Shown: positions 27,401-35,439 of the stretch, piece by piece
How positions within the stretch are numbered: position 1 is the stretch's first letter
How the letters are laid out: every line of letters begins with the position of its first letter
Assembly: GCA_019637955.1 (NCBI GenBank)
Contig: JAHBUS010000010.1
Location: 1 to 64,000 of the forward strand
Direction: 5' to 3'
Length of the DNA: 64,000 nt
Source of the DNA: Pseudobdellovibrionaceae bacterium
GTDB lineage: Bacteria > Bdellovibrionota > Bdellovibrionia > Bdellovibrionales > Bdellovibrionaceae
Notes under the pieces: model-generated
Databases searched by the model: none
What the model was told of the DNA's origin: nothing
The model's input: only the letters and a program-made list of their open reading frames with translations
Program-made: the position numbers and the translations under genes

Positions 27401-30400
27401 ATCGTGTTTCCAGGGGTATTGGTGCCCGAAACCGTCAAGCCGCCGTTGGCCGAGCCTGACGACACGTGCAGGGTGTTGTTCGGCGACGCGGTCCCGATCC
27501 CCGTGTTTCCGGTGGAGAGCATCGTCATTCGCGGGGTGGCATTGACGTAGAAATTCAGATCACCATTGGCCGCGCCCGTGTAGTTGGTCATGAACAAACC
27601 GGTGTCGCCGTTCGCTTCAAACGCAAGACCCACGGCCGCCGCGTCGCTCGCGGGCGCGCCCGCTTTCAAACGAATGGCGCTTCCCATCGTCAGTGCGCCG
27701 CTCATGCTGTCACCCGCTTTGAGAACGTAGTTGTTCAGCGAGGCCGCACTGGCTTTGTCATTAAAGGTGTTCCAATCCGTCGAGCTCAAGTAACCATTCG
27801 TCGACGTCGTGGCCTGCGAGATGGTGAGAGCCGGTGTCGTCGTTCCGGTGCTGACGCTCAAGGGAGCGGTCGCGGTCACGTTGGTCACGGTTCCCGCATT
27901 CATGTCGACCCAAGACGTGTCCGTGCCGTTGGTGCGCAAGACCTTGCCGCTATTCAGCGACTGTGATGGTAAAAGTGCATTTAGCGCGGCGTTGGCCGTG
28001 GTCTGACCCGTCCCGCCCTTGTTGATGGGAACAACCGCACTCAAGTTCGCGGGATTCAAATTCGTAAGATCCGAACCGTCGATCGCCGGCAGCTTATTGC
28101 CCGCGGCCACCTGCACGATCTTTCCGGTCGTGGTTCCGACGTCGATATTTAAAGTTCCAGAACCGCTGATCGTGCCGCCAGGACCCGCGCCCACATTGAG
28201 GCCCGTGCCGGCGGTCACGCCCGTCACGGTTCCGCCCGAACCGGTCGCCGAGATTTGAATGCCGCCCGCCGAGTTCGTGATCGTCACGCCCGCGCCGCTG
28301 GTGATCGACTTGTACTCGCCGGCGGTGCCCGCATTGTTCATCCCAAAAATCTGGTTGCCCGTGCCGCCGGTATTCAATCCGGTCAGCAGCGCGGGCACGC
28401 CGGTGATTTTCGACCAAGCCACATCGTTGATTTTCGCATCGGTCACGGCCAGATTGTTGATTTTTCCCGTGGTGATCGCGTTCGGCTGAATCGTGGCGCC
28501 GGCAGAGCCCGGGCCCGTCGCCACCACATCGCCGGTGAGCGCGGTGAGATAATTTCCCGCGGCTTGTTTATTATTAAAGGTGTTCCAGTCCGCGGCGCTC
28601 AAAAATCCGGGCGTCGTGGTGTTCGCCTGCGAAATCGTGATCGCGGGCGTGGACGAGTTGTTGGTCACCGAGATGGGAGCAGAGCCCGTGACGTTCGTCA
28701 CCGTTCCGCCCGAACCGGTCGCCGAGATTTGAATGCCACCTGCCGAGTGCGTGATGGTCACGCCGGAGCCGCCGGTGACGGATTTGTATTCGCCCGCGGT
28801 GCCCGCGGCGTTCATGCCGAACATTTGGTTGCCCGTGCCACCCGTGTTCAATCCGGTCAGAACCGTGGGAACTCCCGTGATTTTTGACCAAGCCACATCG
28901 TTGATTTTTGCATCGGTCACGGCCAGATTGTTGATCTTCGTGGTGGTGATTGCGTTCGGCTGAATGGTGGCTGATGCCGAACCGGGACCTGCGGCTGTCA
29001 CGTCGCCCGTCAAGGCGGTCACGTAGTTGCCAGCTGGTTGTTTGTTGTTAAACGTGGTCCAATCGGCCGCGCTCAGGTAACCATCGGTCGACGTCGTTGC
29101 TTGACTGATCGAGATGGCGGGAGCCGAGTTGCCGTTCAGAACCGACAAGGGCGCTGAGCCCGTGACGTTCGTCACCGTTCCGCCCGATCCCGTCGCCGAG
29201 ATTTGAATGCCACCCGCCGAGTGCGTGACCGTCACGCCCGCGCCGCTGGTGATAGACTTGTATTCCATCGCGCTGCCCGCGGCATTCACCGCCAGGATTT
29301 GGTTGTTCGTTCCCAGCGCCGAGAGGCCGGTTCCACCTTTATTCACGTCAACGACCGGCAAACGGGCCGCATTCAGCGTTCCCGAAACGATGCGGTCGGC
29401 ATCGAGCATGATGTTCGTGCACGAGAACGCATCGGTGATCGTCGACCAGGTCAGAGTTTGATGAGCGGCGCAGTTGGCCGCGAATTGCTGCAAGCCCGCC
29501 TCGGTGCGAAGATCATCCACGCCGAAGTTCACGGCCTCGAACTGAGATCCCGACCACCGGTAAACTTTTCCGGCATCGCCAACGGCAAGTGTTCCCGCCG
29601 CGATCGCATTTCCGCGAAGCGCGTGAACTGAAGGATTCGGATAGTTGCCGCCCAAGTCCCCACCGGCGGCGCCGCCGGGAACATTCGAAATCGAGGTCCA
29701 CGAAAGTTTGCCGGCGCTATCCGTTTGTAGCACCTGTCCATTGGTTCCCAGAGCCGACGGCAGCGTCAAGACAACCGGCGCGCTCAACGACGAATCGGCC
29801 ACGAACTCGACGTAGTTGACCGTCGAGGGCTTATAAACACGTAGGGCGTTCAAGCGCGCATCGTTGGCCGTCACCGAGTTGGTCGCGGTCAGATTCGTTC
29901 CCGAAATATTGGCCGTGACCGAGATCGCGCCCGAGATGGCGGGACCGCTCAAGTTGCTGAGATTTGATCCATCGAGAGCCGGAAGCTTGCCACCCGTCTG
30001 CACTTGCACGATCTGCCCGTCGCCGGTGCCGACATTCACGTTGAGCGTTCCCGTGTTGGTGATCGCGCCGCCCGGACCCACGCCCACATTCAGGCCCGTG
30101 CCCGCGGTCACGCTCTGCACGCCCGAACCCGCAACGCCCAAAACTTGGGGGCCCGAATTGGACTGGTATTTCAAACTGTTCGAGGCGGTGTCGTACCAAA
30201 TCTGCCCGGCGCTCGCGCCCGACGCGTTTCCGGACAGACCCGGAATCGAAGCGGCGCCGTTGGTTCCTTGCTTCATGTACAAGGACGACGTTCCACCCAG
30301 GAGCGCTTGGAGAATCGGCAGCTGAGTGGTGTTGAAAAGCGCCTCGAGGTTGTTTTGATCCAGGCGAACGGCGCCATCGGTGTTGACTTGAAGAATGGAG

Positions 30401-30930
30401 TCGCGGCTCAAACCGCCGACGGTCTCCGCGACTTTCGCGCTGGGCACGGACGTCAAAGCGATATCGGGGCTCAGCGTTTGCGGGCCGCCGGTGGTCGGCT
30501 GAATGATCACGCGAAGATAACGGGCATCACCGTTGCCGGGCGTGTAACCGGCCAAGCAGCCGGGCCCCGAAGGAAACGAGTTCATCTGGTTGTTGAAGAT
30601 GCGCGCCATCGAATAGCCGGGATCGTTCGCCGTGCGCTTGCCGGTCAAGTCGGGAGCGGCCGAGCCCACTTTCAAGCTGAAATAACCGTTCGAAAGTTCG
30701 GTGTCGTAAGTTTGCGTCTCTTCGTACAGCAAGCAGTTGCGTCCCGGATTCAAGACCTGAATGACGAACCCGAGATTGGGATCTTTGAGAGGATTCGTGG
30801 TTCCGGTTTTAAAGAGCCGGCCATCCACGCTGGTGGACCAAGGCTGATCGGCATATGCGAAGATCGAAAAGAGCGCGCCGAAGAGCATGGTTAAGGCAAA
30901 AATGACGGAGCGGTTCTGAGAACGTCCCAT
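24475..30930 (-). CDS. Giant tail-fibre-like secreted adhesin with S74 chaperone (cassette copy 2)
   Basis: 2151 residues from the ATG at 30930, chosen because a clear signal peptide follows it (ending FAYA); the open frame extends to 31395. The first 170 residues match the partial gene at 1-553. The middle is a mosaic of Gly/Thr/Asn-rich tail-fibre modules, including repeats of NTGGTGNQ, TVTNVTGSAP and TALTGDV, and phage-like AWHAGNL turns. Near the C-terminus come three roughly 27-residue units with NTGYYVDP. The end is a peptidase_S74 self-cleaving chaperone (SDARLKHDLRPIE, GFIAQDM) plus a trimer coiled coil. This is the build of trimeric phage fibres and of the mosaic fibre adhesins reported in Bdellovibrio. 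It probably binds other cells or surfaces. Confidence 0.93.
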   Translation of the reverse strand: MGRSQNRSVIFALTMLFGALFSIFAYADQPWSTSVDGRLFKTGTTNPLKDPNLGFVIQVLNPGRNCLLYEETQTYDTELSNGYFSLKVGSAAPDLTGKRTANDPGYSMARIFNNQMNSFPSGPGCLAGYTPGNGDARYLRVIIQPTTGGPQTLSPDIALTSVPSAKVAETVGGLSRDSILQVNTDGAVRLDQNNLEALFNTTQLPILQALLGGTSSLYMKQGTNGAASIPGLSGNASGASAGQIWYDTASNSLKYQSNSGPQVLGVAGSGVQSVTAGTGLNVGVGPGGAITNTGTLNVNVGTGDGQIVQVQTGGKLPALDGSNLSNLSGPAISGAISVTANISGTNLTATNSVTANDARLNALRVYKPSTVNYVEFVADSSLSAPVVLTLPSALGTNGQVLQTDSAGKLSWTSISNVPGGAAGGDLGGNYPNPSVHALRGNAIAAGTLAVGDAGKVYRWSGSQFEAVNFGVDDLRTEAGLQQFAANCAAHQTLTWSTITDAFSCTNIMLDADRIVSGTLNAARLPVVDVNKGGTGLSALGTNNQILAVNAAGSAMEYKSITSGAGVTVTHSAGGIQISATGSGGTVTNVTGSAPLSVLNGNSAPAISISQATTSTDGYLSAADWTTFNNKQPAGNYVTALTGDVTAAGPGSASATIQPNAITTTKINNLAVTDAKINDVAWSKITGVPTVLTGLNTGGTGNQMFGMNAAGTAGEYKSVTGGSGVTITHSAGGIQISATGSGGTVTNVTGSAPISVTNNSSTPAITISQANTTTPGFLSAADWNTFNNKQAAGNYLTALTGDVVATGPGSAGATIQPNAITTGKINNLAVTDAKINDVAWSKITGVPALLTGLNTGGTGNQIFGMNNAGTAGEYKSITSGAGVTITNSAGGIQISATGSGGTVTGVTAGTGLNVGAGPGGTISGSGTLNIDVGTTTGKIVQVAAGNKLPAIDGSDLTNLNPANLSAVVPINKGGTGQTTANAALNALLPSQSLNSGKVLRTNGTDTSWVDMNAGTVTNVTATAPLSVSTGTTTPALTISQATTSTNGYLSSTDWNTFNDKASAASLNNYVLKAGDSMSGALTMGSAIRLKAGAPASDAAAVGLAFEANGDTGLFMTNYTGAANGDLNFYVNATPRMTMLSTGNTGIGTASPNNTLHVSSGSANGGLTVSGTNTPGNTIGAHIFANMNAGSYNQMTQAGDMGLIFSGSTIGTAKGFVIAPWTSSANTGLRMDGSGNVGIGLTNPTEMLDVAGKVKATQICIGADCRSAWPSGGGGTVTSVTSANADIAVASTTTAPVLTLNSGTGANQILKLNASSEIPAVSGVNLTNLNASNLASGTLPAARLPAFTGDVTSSAGSNTLTLGTVPVSKGGTGATSFGANKLVSTNGTGTQLAAFSCATGQVPKFDGGGVLGCDTVANLLGYTPVNKAGDSSVGSLDFTSGNHVRFGHANQSDGNDGKIGANLFAAGLNIVGTQTVAAAGRKITMWGDTAINGGINTTGAITQNGSQVWHAGNFNPASYQTSLGYTPVNKAGDTMTGRLAQSVSGFHVADKASIATRTDSGFYQTSAASTANGWPTNSGGWFHLMSSTHSNDANYYSMQFAGDFYNSNELYYRATSGSGTAPWNKIWHAGNLSNLNQLTNGPGYITGITSGNVTTALGYTPVNKAGDTMTGTLNISGSGALQVGGNTVIDAGGGWHRTYNATGWYNHTYGGGIYMDEANYVKTYGGKGFYAQNGLMVRGVVPGDTHAVNAQTSNAAGAGVLGYSQNGAAYGLLGHANTYAFYGVGAGYLSGTFNAGNLQVGGNNVWHAGNLTNLNQLSNGPGYITGITSGMITTALGYTPMNGGLYVGSRSTSGQGIGYTGSGGGSAEVQGVGGGAAMMSFHRPGAYAVNFGLDTDNVLKVGGWSMGGAAYTIWHSGTFDPGSKMSLNAWQGNSYIGTDGAHYGTIFYDSNNTGYYVDPNGVSNVNDMRAQIFYDGGNTGFYLQPRATSVMNVAHISFIYDRDNTGYYLDPAGTTSMNAAYAHAYYYHSDARLKHDLRPIESPLGKVLSMKGVRFKWNGSNEEDIGFIAQDMQKIAPEMVSEKKDPNKPDEQGILGVKYGNVVSIVVEAVKEVWAKVMNHDGRIQKLEAENAELKARLDRLEKALDKRVPASK
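28216..29300 (-). repeat. 474-bp tandem repeat inside the fibre gene
   Basis: The segment beginning AGATTTGAATGCC occurs at 28251, 28725 and 29199, exactly 474 bp (158 codons) apart, with long stretches of near identity between copies. Each unit codes for TALTGDV..., TTxKINNLAVTDAKIND, TGLNTGGTGNQ and SAGGIQISATGSGGTVT. A further partial copy occurs near 27750-27890. Copies differ by in-frame substitutions only, so the repeat keeps the frame. Confidence 0.85.
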
Positions 30931-31054
30931 AGGTTCTTTTTCGTCACAATCTTCACGAAACTTAAACAATGATTGGTTTTGGGACGCGACGAAGGGCCGG
31001 ACCCCAAACGGCTCAGTTTGAGTCACTTCTCGAGACATGAGACTCTTTACTTTC
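30931..31054. promoter_or_regulatory. Divergent intergenic region of cassette copy 2
   Basis: About 124 bp between the fibre gene and the FecR-domain gene, the same arrangement as 554-716. On the minus strand TTTAAGTTT sits about 40 bases before the fibre ATG, reminiscent of a sigma-28 -35 element, but the -10 does not match well. No inverted repeat stands out. Confidence 0.3.
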
Positions 31055-33265
31055 ATGTCGAAACAACAGCGAAAATCCACCGATCGGGCCATCCTGATCA
31101 CCTGCCTCTTGATCTGTTTGGTGACCCTGCCCTTGTTTTTCGAAGGCATCTTTTCGCGGGTGTTCTCTTTCGGCGATGGCGACTCGGGGTCCTTGATCGG
31201 GTCGGTCCTCGAGCCCCGCAATGACATCCGCATCAAATCGAAAAACTCCTTGAGCTGGACCAATCTGAAAACCAAAAAGACCGACCTTCGTCTCGGCAAT
31301 TCGGTCTTCAGCGGCGCCGGCTCCGAAACCACGATCAAGCTCGAAAACGGCCTCACCATCAACATGAAAGAAAACTCGCTCATCAAGTTCACCAAGGTCG
31401 GCGACTTGATGGTGCCCGAGATCGGCTACGGAAGCTTCGAGCTCAGCTCGCAGGCGGGGGTGCAAATCATGAAGGACGGTAAGCTCTACACCGTCCAGAA
31501 CACCTCGATGGGCAGCATCCGCTTGGTGGCCGATCAAAACGGCTTTCGCGCCTTTGATGCCTCGAATGCCGAGATCGATCTCGCGAACGGCCTGATCACC
31601 AGCACGGCCAAGATGCCGGTCGGCTCAACGCCCTCGCCGATCAAGGCCACCGACCTCATCCCGGCCGATCAGACCGTGGACTTCGAGGCCCGTCTCGACG
31701 ACATTTACCAAACCAACGACGATGGCACTTACGCCCGCAAGTTTGGACACGATCTTGAGCGCCCGCTTCACTTTTCTTGGCAGACCGGCGCGCACGCGAT
31801 GAAACAACGCTTGGAGCATGCCGACAACTCGCAAATGCGCGACGCGCGCGGCTTTGAAACCCAAAGCCAAAACGAAATCCTGGTCGACCGCCTGTTCTTG
31901 GGCACGAACTACTGGCGCGTGATGCCCGATCAAGCCTCTTGGTCCGAAGTGCGACGTTTCGAAGTGGTTCTTAAATATTTCGACTCTCACCTGCGTCTTC
32001 TCTCCCCCCAACGCAGCCCGCTCGTGGCCCGTCCTCCGAACCGCCTTTCGCTGATCGTCTCCGGCGCTCCGAATCCCGAAGTCGCCGGCATTTTGGTCGA
32101 AGTCGAACGCGACAACGAAGGCCCCGAAAGCGTGCGGGCTTTTTTATTCGAGCCTGGTCAAGCCATTCAAGTTCCGCTCGATTCGACGGGCCTTTACCGC
32201 CTGCGCGCCCGTGAAGTTCTCAAAAACCGTTTGCTCTCGTCCTCCACCAACGAACTTCAGTTCGAGGTGCTCTCACCCCGGCTCCCCGAGCCTCCCGAAT
32301 TTTTGGGACCTGACCGCGTTCCCTTAAGCCTCTCGCAGCTCACGCGTCTGGAGTGGAGCAACGCGGGCACCGCCAAGCAGTTCGACGTCGAGATCCACAA
32401 TTTGACGACGGGCGAACGCCAAATCAAGTCGGTGCACACCAACAATCTGGCGTTCCAGTCCGACAGTGCCGGCACCTTCAACCTGCGCGTCCGCCAGCGC
32501 GACGGCTACGGGCAGCGCAGCGGTTGGTCGCGGATGAAAGAGATCGAAGTGATGGCGCCCATCAAGCCGCCGCCGCTCGCGCAAAATATCGAGAACGATT
32601 TTAGCAACCGCGACAAACTCCCGTTTCCCAAACCGAGCCCGATCTTCTCGAACGACACCTACGATAGCGATCAGATCGCCGCCGAGGTCTCGGGCTACGC
32701 CATGACATCGTCCGAACAAAAACTCGTCGCCCGCGACGTCGCCCTGGGAAGCATTCTGGGTCTGCGCATCCGCAAAAACTTTTTCAAACAACAAGCCGGC
32801 GAAGCCAATCTGCGCGTTCAAACCGTGGGCTTTAATGACACGGCTCACTCGTCTCTGTACTCGGCGGACTTGCGCTACTTCTACCGCCTCGAGAACAACT
32901 GGTTCGAATCTTGGAAATGGCGCCCGTTCATTTCCCTGGGAGCCGGGGCCGAGATGTTCAGGTCGACCAATCAGCAGATCTTCGCGCCCAAGTACGACCT
33001 CATGAAAATCGGATTCCGCGTGAACTTTCCCTACCGCCGCTCTTGGACCATGGGGGGCGACGTGTTTTACGGCCAAGCCGCGGACTCGAGCACCAAGATC
33101 GAGATCTCGGGCAACTTCGGATACTTCTTCGACCACCGCTTCTCGGCGGGTCTTGGCTACCGCGTGTACTTCTTCGACGCGGCCACCGCGGCCTCAACTC
33201 CCATGGGGCTCCCGTACCGCGAAGCCTTCGGCGAGGGCTATTCGGTTTTCCGCTACCACTTCTAG
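31055..33265 (+). CDS. FecR-domain envelope protein with C-terminal barrel-like region (cassette copy 2)
   Basis: 736 residues from the ATG at 31055; an ATG at 31037 is in frame, but the shorter start aligns with the paralogue at 717 (basic N-terminus, then a helix with LPLFFEGIFS versus LPFVFESFYL). One N-terminal membrane helix (about 12-33), a FecR-like domain (about 50-165), fibronectin-like middle (LTRLEWSNAGTAKQFDVEI), and a C-terminal roughly 190-residue region ending in Phe like a barrel. ISGNFGYFF, SAGLGYR and LPYREAFGEGYS are shared with copy 1. The combination of a likely uncleaved inner-membrane helix with a barrel-like end is odd. Function unknown. Confidence 0.85.
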   Translation: MSKQQRKSTDRAILITCLLICLVTLPLFFEGIFSRVFSFGDGDSGSLIGSVLEPRNDIRIKSKNSLSWTNLKTKKTDLRLGNSVFSGAGSETTIKLENGLTINMKENSLIKFTKVGDLMVPEIGYGSFELSSQAGVQIMKDGKLYTVQNTSMGSIRLVADQNGFRAFDASNAEIDLANGLITSTAKMPVGSTPSPIKATDLIPADQTVDFEARLDDIYQTNDDGTYARKFGHDLERPLHFSWQTGAHAMKQRLEHADNSQMRDARGFETQSQNEILVDRLFLGTNYWRVMPDQASWSEVRRFEVVLKYFDSHLRLLSPQRSPLVARPPNRLSLIVSGAPNPEVAGILVEVERDNEGPESVRAFLFEPGQAIQVPLDSTGLYRLRAREVLKNRLLSSSTNELQFEVLSPRLPEPPEFLGPDRVPLSLSQLTRLEWSNAGTAKQFDVEIHNLTTGERQIKSVHTNNLAFQSDSAGTFNLRVRQRDGYGQRSGWSRMKEIEVMAPIKPPPLAQNIENDFSNRDKLPFPKPSPIFSNDTYDSDQIAAEVSGYAMTSSEQKLVARDVALGSILGLRIRKNFFKQQAGEANLRVQTVGFNDTAHSSLYSADLRYFYRLENNWFESWKWRPFISLGAGAEMFRSTNQQIFAPKYDLMKIGFRVNFPYRRSWTMGGDVFYGQAADSSTKIEISGNFGYFFDHRFSAGLGYRVYFFDAATAASTPMGLPYREAFGEGYSVFRYHF

Positions 33266-33318
33266 TCTCAAAATGAGGCAGACTTAAGTCCCGAGGCCCC
33301 CGTCCCGATAAGAACGGT

Positions 33319-33606
33319 ATGAAAACGCTCTTGGGATTGACCGTCATCGCCGTGGGTTTGATGGCCACCGGTTGTAATAAGCAGATGGACGACTTCGTGT
33401 CGGGCGTGAAACGCATTCAACCCAGCCTCGAGAACGTCATCCCTTTTGAAGATGACGGCGTGAACTACGTGCGCCTCAGCGTCGCCGAAGAAAAAGTCTC
33501 GAGCGCCTCGTACACGGGACAAGTCGTCATCGGCGCTCCCGTCGATCAGATTCAGAATGCCAACGTGTCGGCCTCGATCGTGGTGAACCGCACATCCGTC
33601 GAATAG
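33319..33606 (+). CDS. Small lipoprotein (cassette copy 2)
   Basis: 95 residues. Lipobox MATGC with Cys at residue 19, then NKQMDDFVSG, matching the start of the copy-1 lipoprotein (GKQMRDYIAVG). The rest is weakly similar, with conserved turns (NPF/IPF, VRxS, TVSIG/VVIG). CCGATAA precedes the ATG as in copy 1. It lies 53 bp after the FecR-domain gene and 39 bp before the phosphatase, so all three are probably one transcript. Confidence 0.8.
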   Translation: MKTLLGLTVIAVGLMATGCNKQMDDFVSGVKRIQPSLENVIPFEDDGVNYVRLSVAEEKVSSASYTGQVVIGAPVDQIQNANVSASIVVNRTSVE

Positions 33607-33645
33607 CGAATTGACCCCGCCGCCTCCGCCCTTCATAGTTAAAGG

Positions 33646-35433
33646 GTGAGATTCTTTAGCCTCAAATGGAAAATCGCTCTCGCCATGGCCGGACTCAGCG
33701 TCCTCGTGGTGCTCCTCTACGTCCTTCTGGCCAAGAGCACGTTCGAACAAGACAAGATCTCGTACGTTTACGACACCCAGCAAACTCAAGCCGACCTCCT
33801 CGCCAATTCGATCTCGCAGCGGATCGAAAAGGCGACCCTGCAAGCAAGCCTGCTCGCCGGCGAGTACATCCGCACCGGTCACGCCCCCGATCTGTCCTCG
33901 CAGACCGATCCGACTTTTGAAGTTTTGGCTTACGACTTGGCTCAAGCGCGCGTCGTCTTTCACGTCGCGAAAGGCACCAAGTCCATGACGCCCGCGACGG
34001 TTTGGCCCCGTCTCGAGCCCCAATCGCCGGTCTCAATCATCGTGCGCGATCCGAACACTTGGGATCTGATCACGCTCGTGCGCAATTCGACCACCGGCGC
34101 CTCTCTCTATGTCATGGTGCCGATCACTCTCGGACAGGACTTTTCAACGTTGCGAGACACGCAAGAAGTGATTTTGTCGTCGCAAAGCGATCTCGCGCCC
34201 GCGCGGATCGAAACCTCGGCATTTCTCGATGTGCGCGGCGAGCTCGCGGCTCAAGTGGCCGCGCACGACATGGCGTCGACGTTCGAACTCGATGCGGGGG
34301 GCGAGCCGCGCTTGGTCTCGATGGCGTTTCTGACCGCCAAACCCTACCGCATTTTGATTCTTTCCAAGACGCAAGAAGCGCTCGCGGCCTTGCAGCTTCT
34401 TTTCAAGCGCTCGGCGTTTTTCTTGCTCTTTTCGGTGTCGATGATCTTCGGGCTCTCGTTCCTTCTGTCGGGTCAGCTGACCGGCGCCCTCTCGGATTTG
34501 AGCGAGGAGACCGAGCGCGTGGGAACCGGCGACTTCGGTCCCGGCGAAGGCGTGAGGTCCAACGACGAGATCGGCCAGCTGTCTCAGGCGTTCGAAATCA
34601 TGAAGAGCAAAATTGTCGAGCTGCTCGCGAAAACCAAAGAAACCGCGCGCATGGAACAAGAGCTTAAAACCACCAAGCTCGTTCAAGAAAGCCTGTTCCC
34701 GAAAAAGTCGCTCGCGCAGGTGGGCGACTTCACGCTCAGCGGCTACTTCCAAACCAGCACCGAGTGCGGCGGCGACTGGTGGTACTACTTCACAAAAGGC
34801 GACGACCTGTACGTGGCCATCGCCGATGCCACGGGCCACGGAACGCCGGCGGCCTTGATCACCGCGACCGCGCGCTCCTGCTTTTCGTTCTTCGAAAAAA
34901 ATCCGCTTCCGCTCCCCGACATGATGAACGAATGGTCCGATGCCGTGGCGGCCTGCTCGAACCAGCGCGTTTTCATGACCGCGATGATCTTTAAGTTCAA
35001 CGTCAAAACCGGAGCTTACGAGTATCTCAACGCCAGCCACGAGCCCCCGTTCAAGTTCCGCAATGAGCGCAATCTCTTCTATGCCGAACCTTTGGATGTC
35101 GAACGCGGCAAGACCCTCGGCGAAGACGCCAAAGTTCAATGGAACGTGAAGCGCGGCCAACTCGCCCCCAGTGAGAAGATGATGATTTTTACCGATGGAC
35201 TTTTTGCGGTGACGGACCCGCAAGGCAACTTGCTCTCGGAAAAGCGCGTGCTCAAACAATTGCAGGAGCTCGCGGATTCTTCGCAAGGACTTGAGGACTT
35301 TGCCGGGCAATCGATGGGTCTTTTCGAAGCGCACCGCCAAGGCGCGATCCTCCCCGATGACATCACCGCGATCTTCATCGAACGCGCCAAGGGCGAAGCG
35401 CCCCCCGCCCCCAAAAAAACCTACGGTCTTTAA
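33646..35433 (+). CDS. Membrane HAMP-SpoIIE/PP2C phosphatase (cassette copy 2)
   Basis: 595 residues, GTG start. Same order as copy 1: TM1 (about 10-30), periplasmic sensor to about 250, TM2 (about 255-277), HAMP, coiled coil, PP2C. Motifs GGDWW, ADATGHG, FTDGL and DDIT hold the metal ligands, so the phosphatase should be active. The periplasmic sensor is the most divergent part, while the segment just after TM1 (LAKSTFEQDKISYVYDTQQ) is nearly the same as copy 1, suggesting a shared signalling mechanism with different inputs. Ends 6 bases from convergent sixA. Confidence 0.92.
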   Translation: MRFFSLKWKIALAMAGLSVLVVLLYVLLAKSTFEQDKISYVYDTQQTQADLLANSISQRIEKATLQASLLAGEYIRTGHAPDLSSQTDPTFEVLAYDLAQARVVFHVAKGTKSMTPATVWPRLEPQSPVSIIVRDPNTWDLITLVRNSTTGASLYVMVPITLGQDFSTLRDTQEVILSSQSDLAPARIETSAFLDVRGELAAQVAAHDMASTFELDAGGEPRLVSMAFLTAKPYRILILSKTQEALAALQLLFKRSAFFLLFSVSMIFGLSFLLSGQLTGALSDLSEETERVGTGDFGPGEGVRSNDEIGQLSQAFEIMKSKIVELLAKTKETARMEQELKTTKLVQESLFPKKSLAQVGDFTLSGYFQTSTECGGDWWYYFTKGDDLYVAIADATGHGTPAALITATARSCFSFFEKNPLPLPDMMNEWSDAVAACSNQRVFMTAMIFKFNVKTGAYEYLNASHEPPFKFRNERNLFYAEPLDVERGKTLGEDAKVQWNVKRGQLAPSEKMMIFTDGLFAVTDPQGNLLSEKRVLKQLQELADSSQGLEDFAGQSMGLFEAHRQGAILPDDITAIFIERAKGEAPPAPKKTYGL

Positions 35434-35439
35434 GGCACC

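Noticed and set aside
24475-30930. Prophage
   Set aside because: The fibre is phage-like, but it has a secretion signal, sits beside signalling genes, and no capsid, terminase, integrase or lysis genes are seen.
30931-30975. Full sigma-28 promoter for the copy-2 fibre
   Set aside because: A TTTAAGTTT -35-like match is present, but the -10 does not fit GCCGATAA at the right distance.
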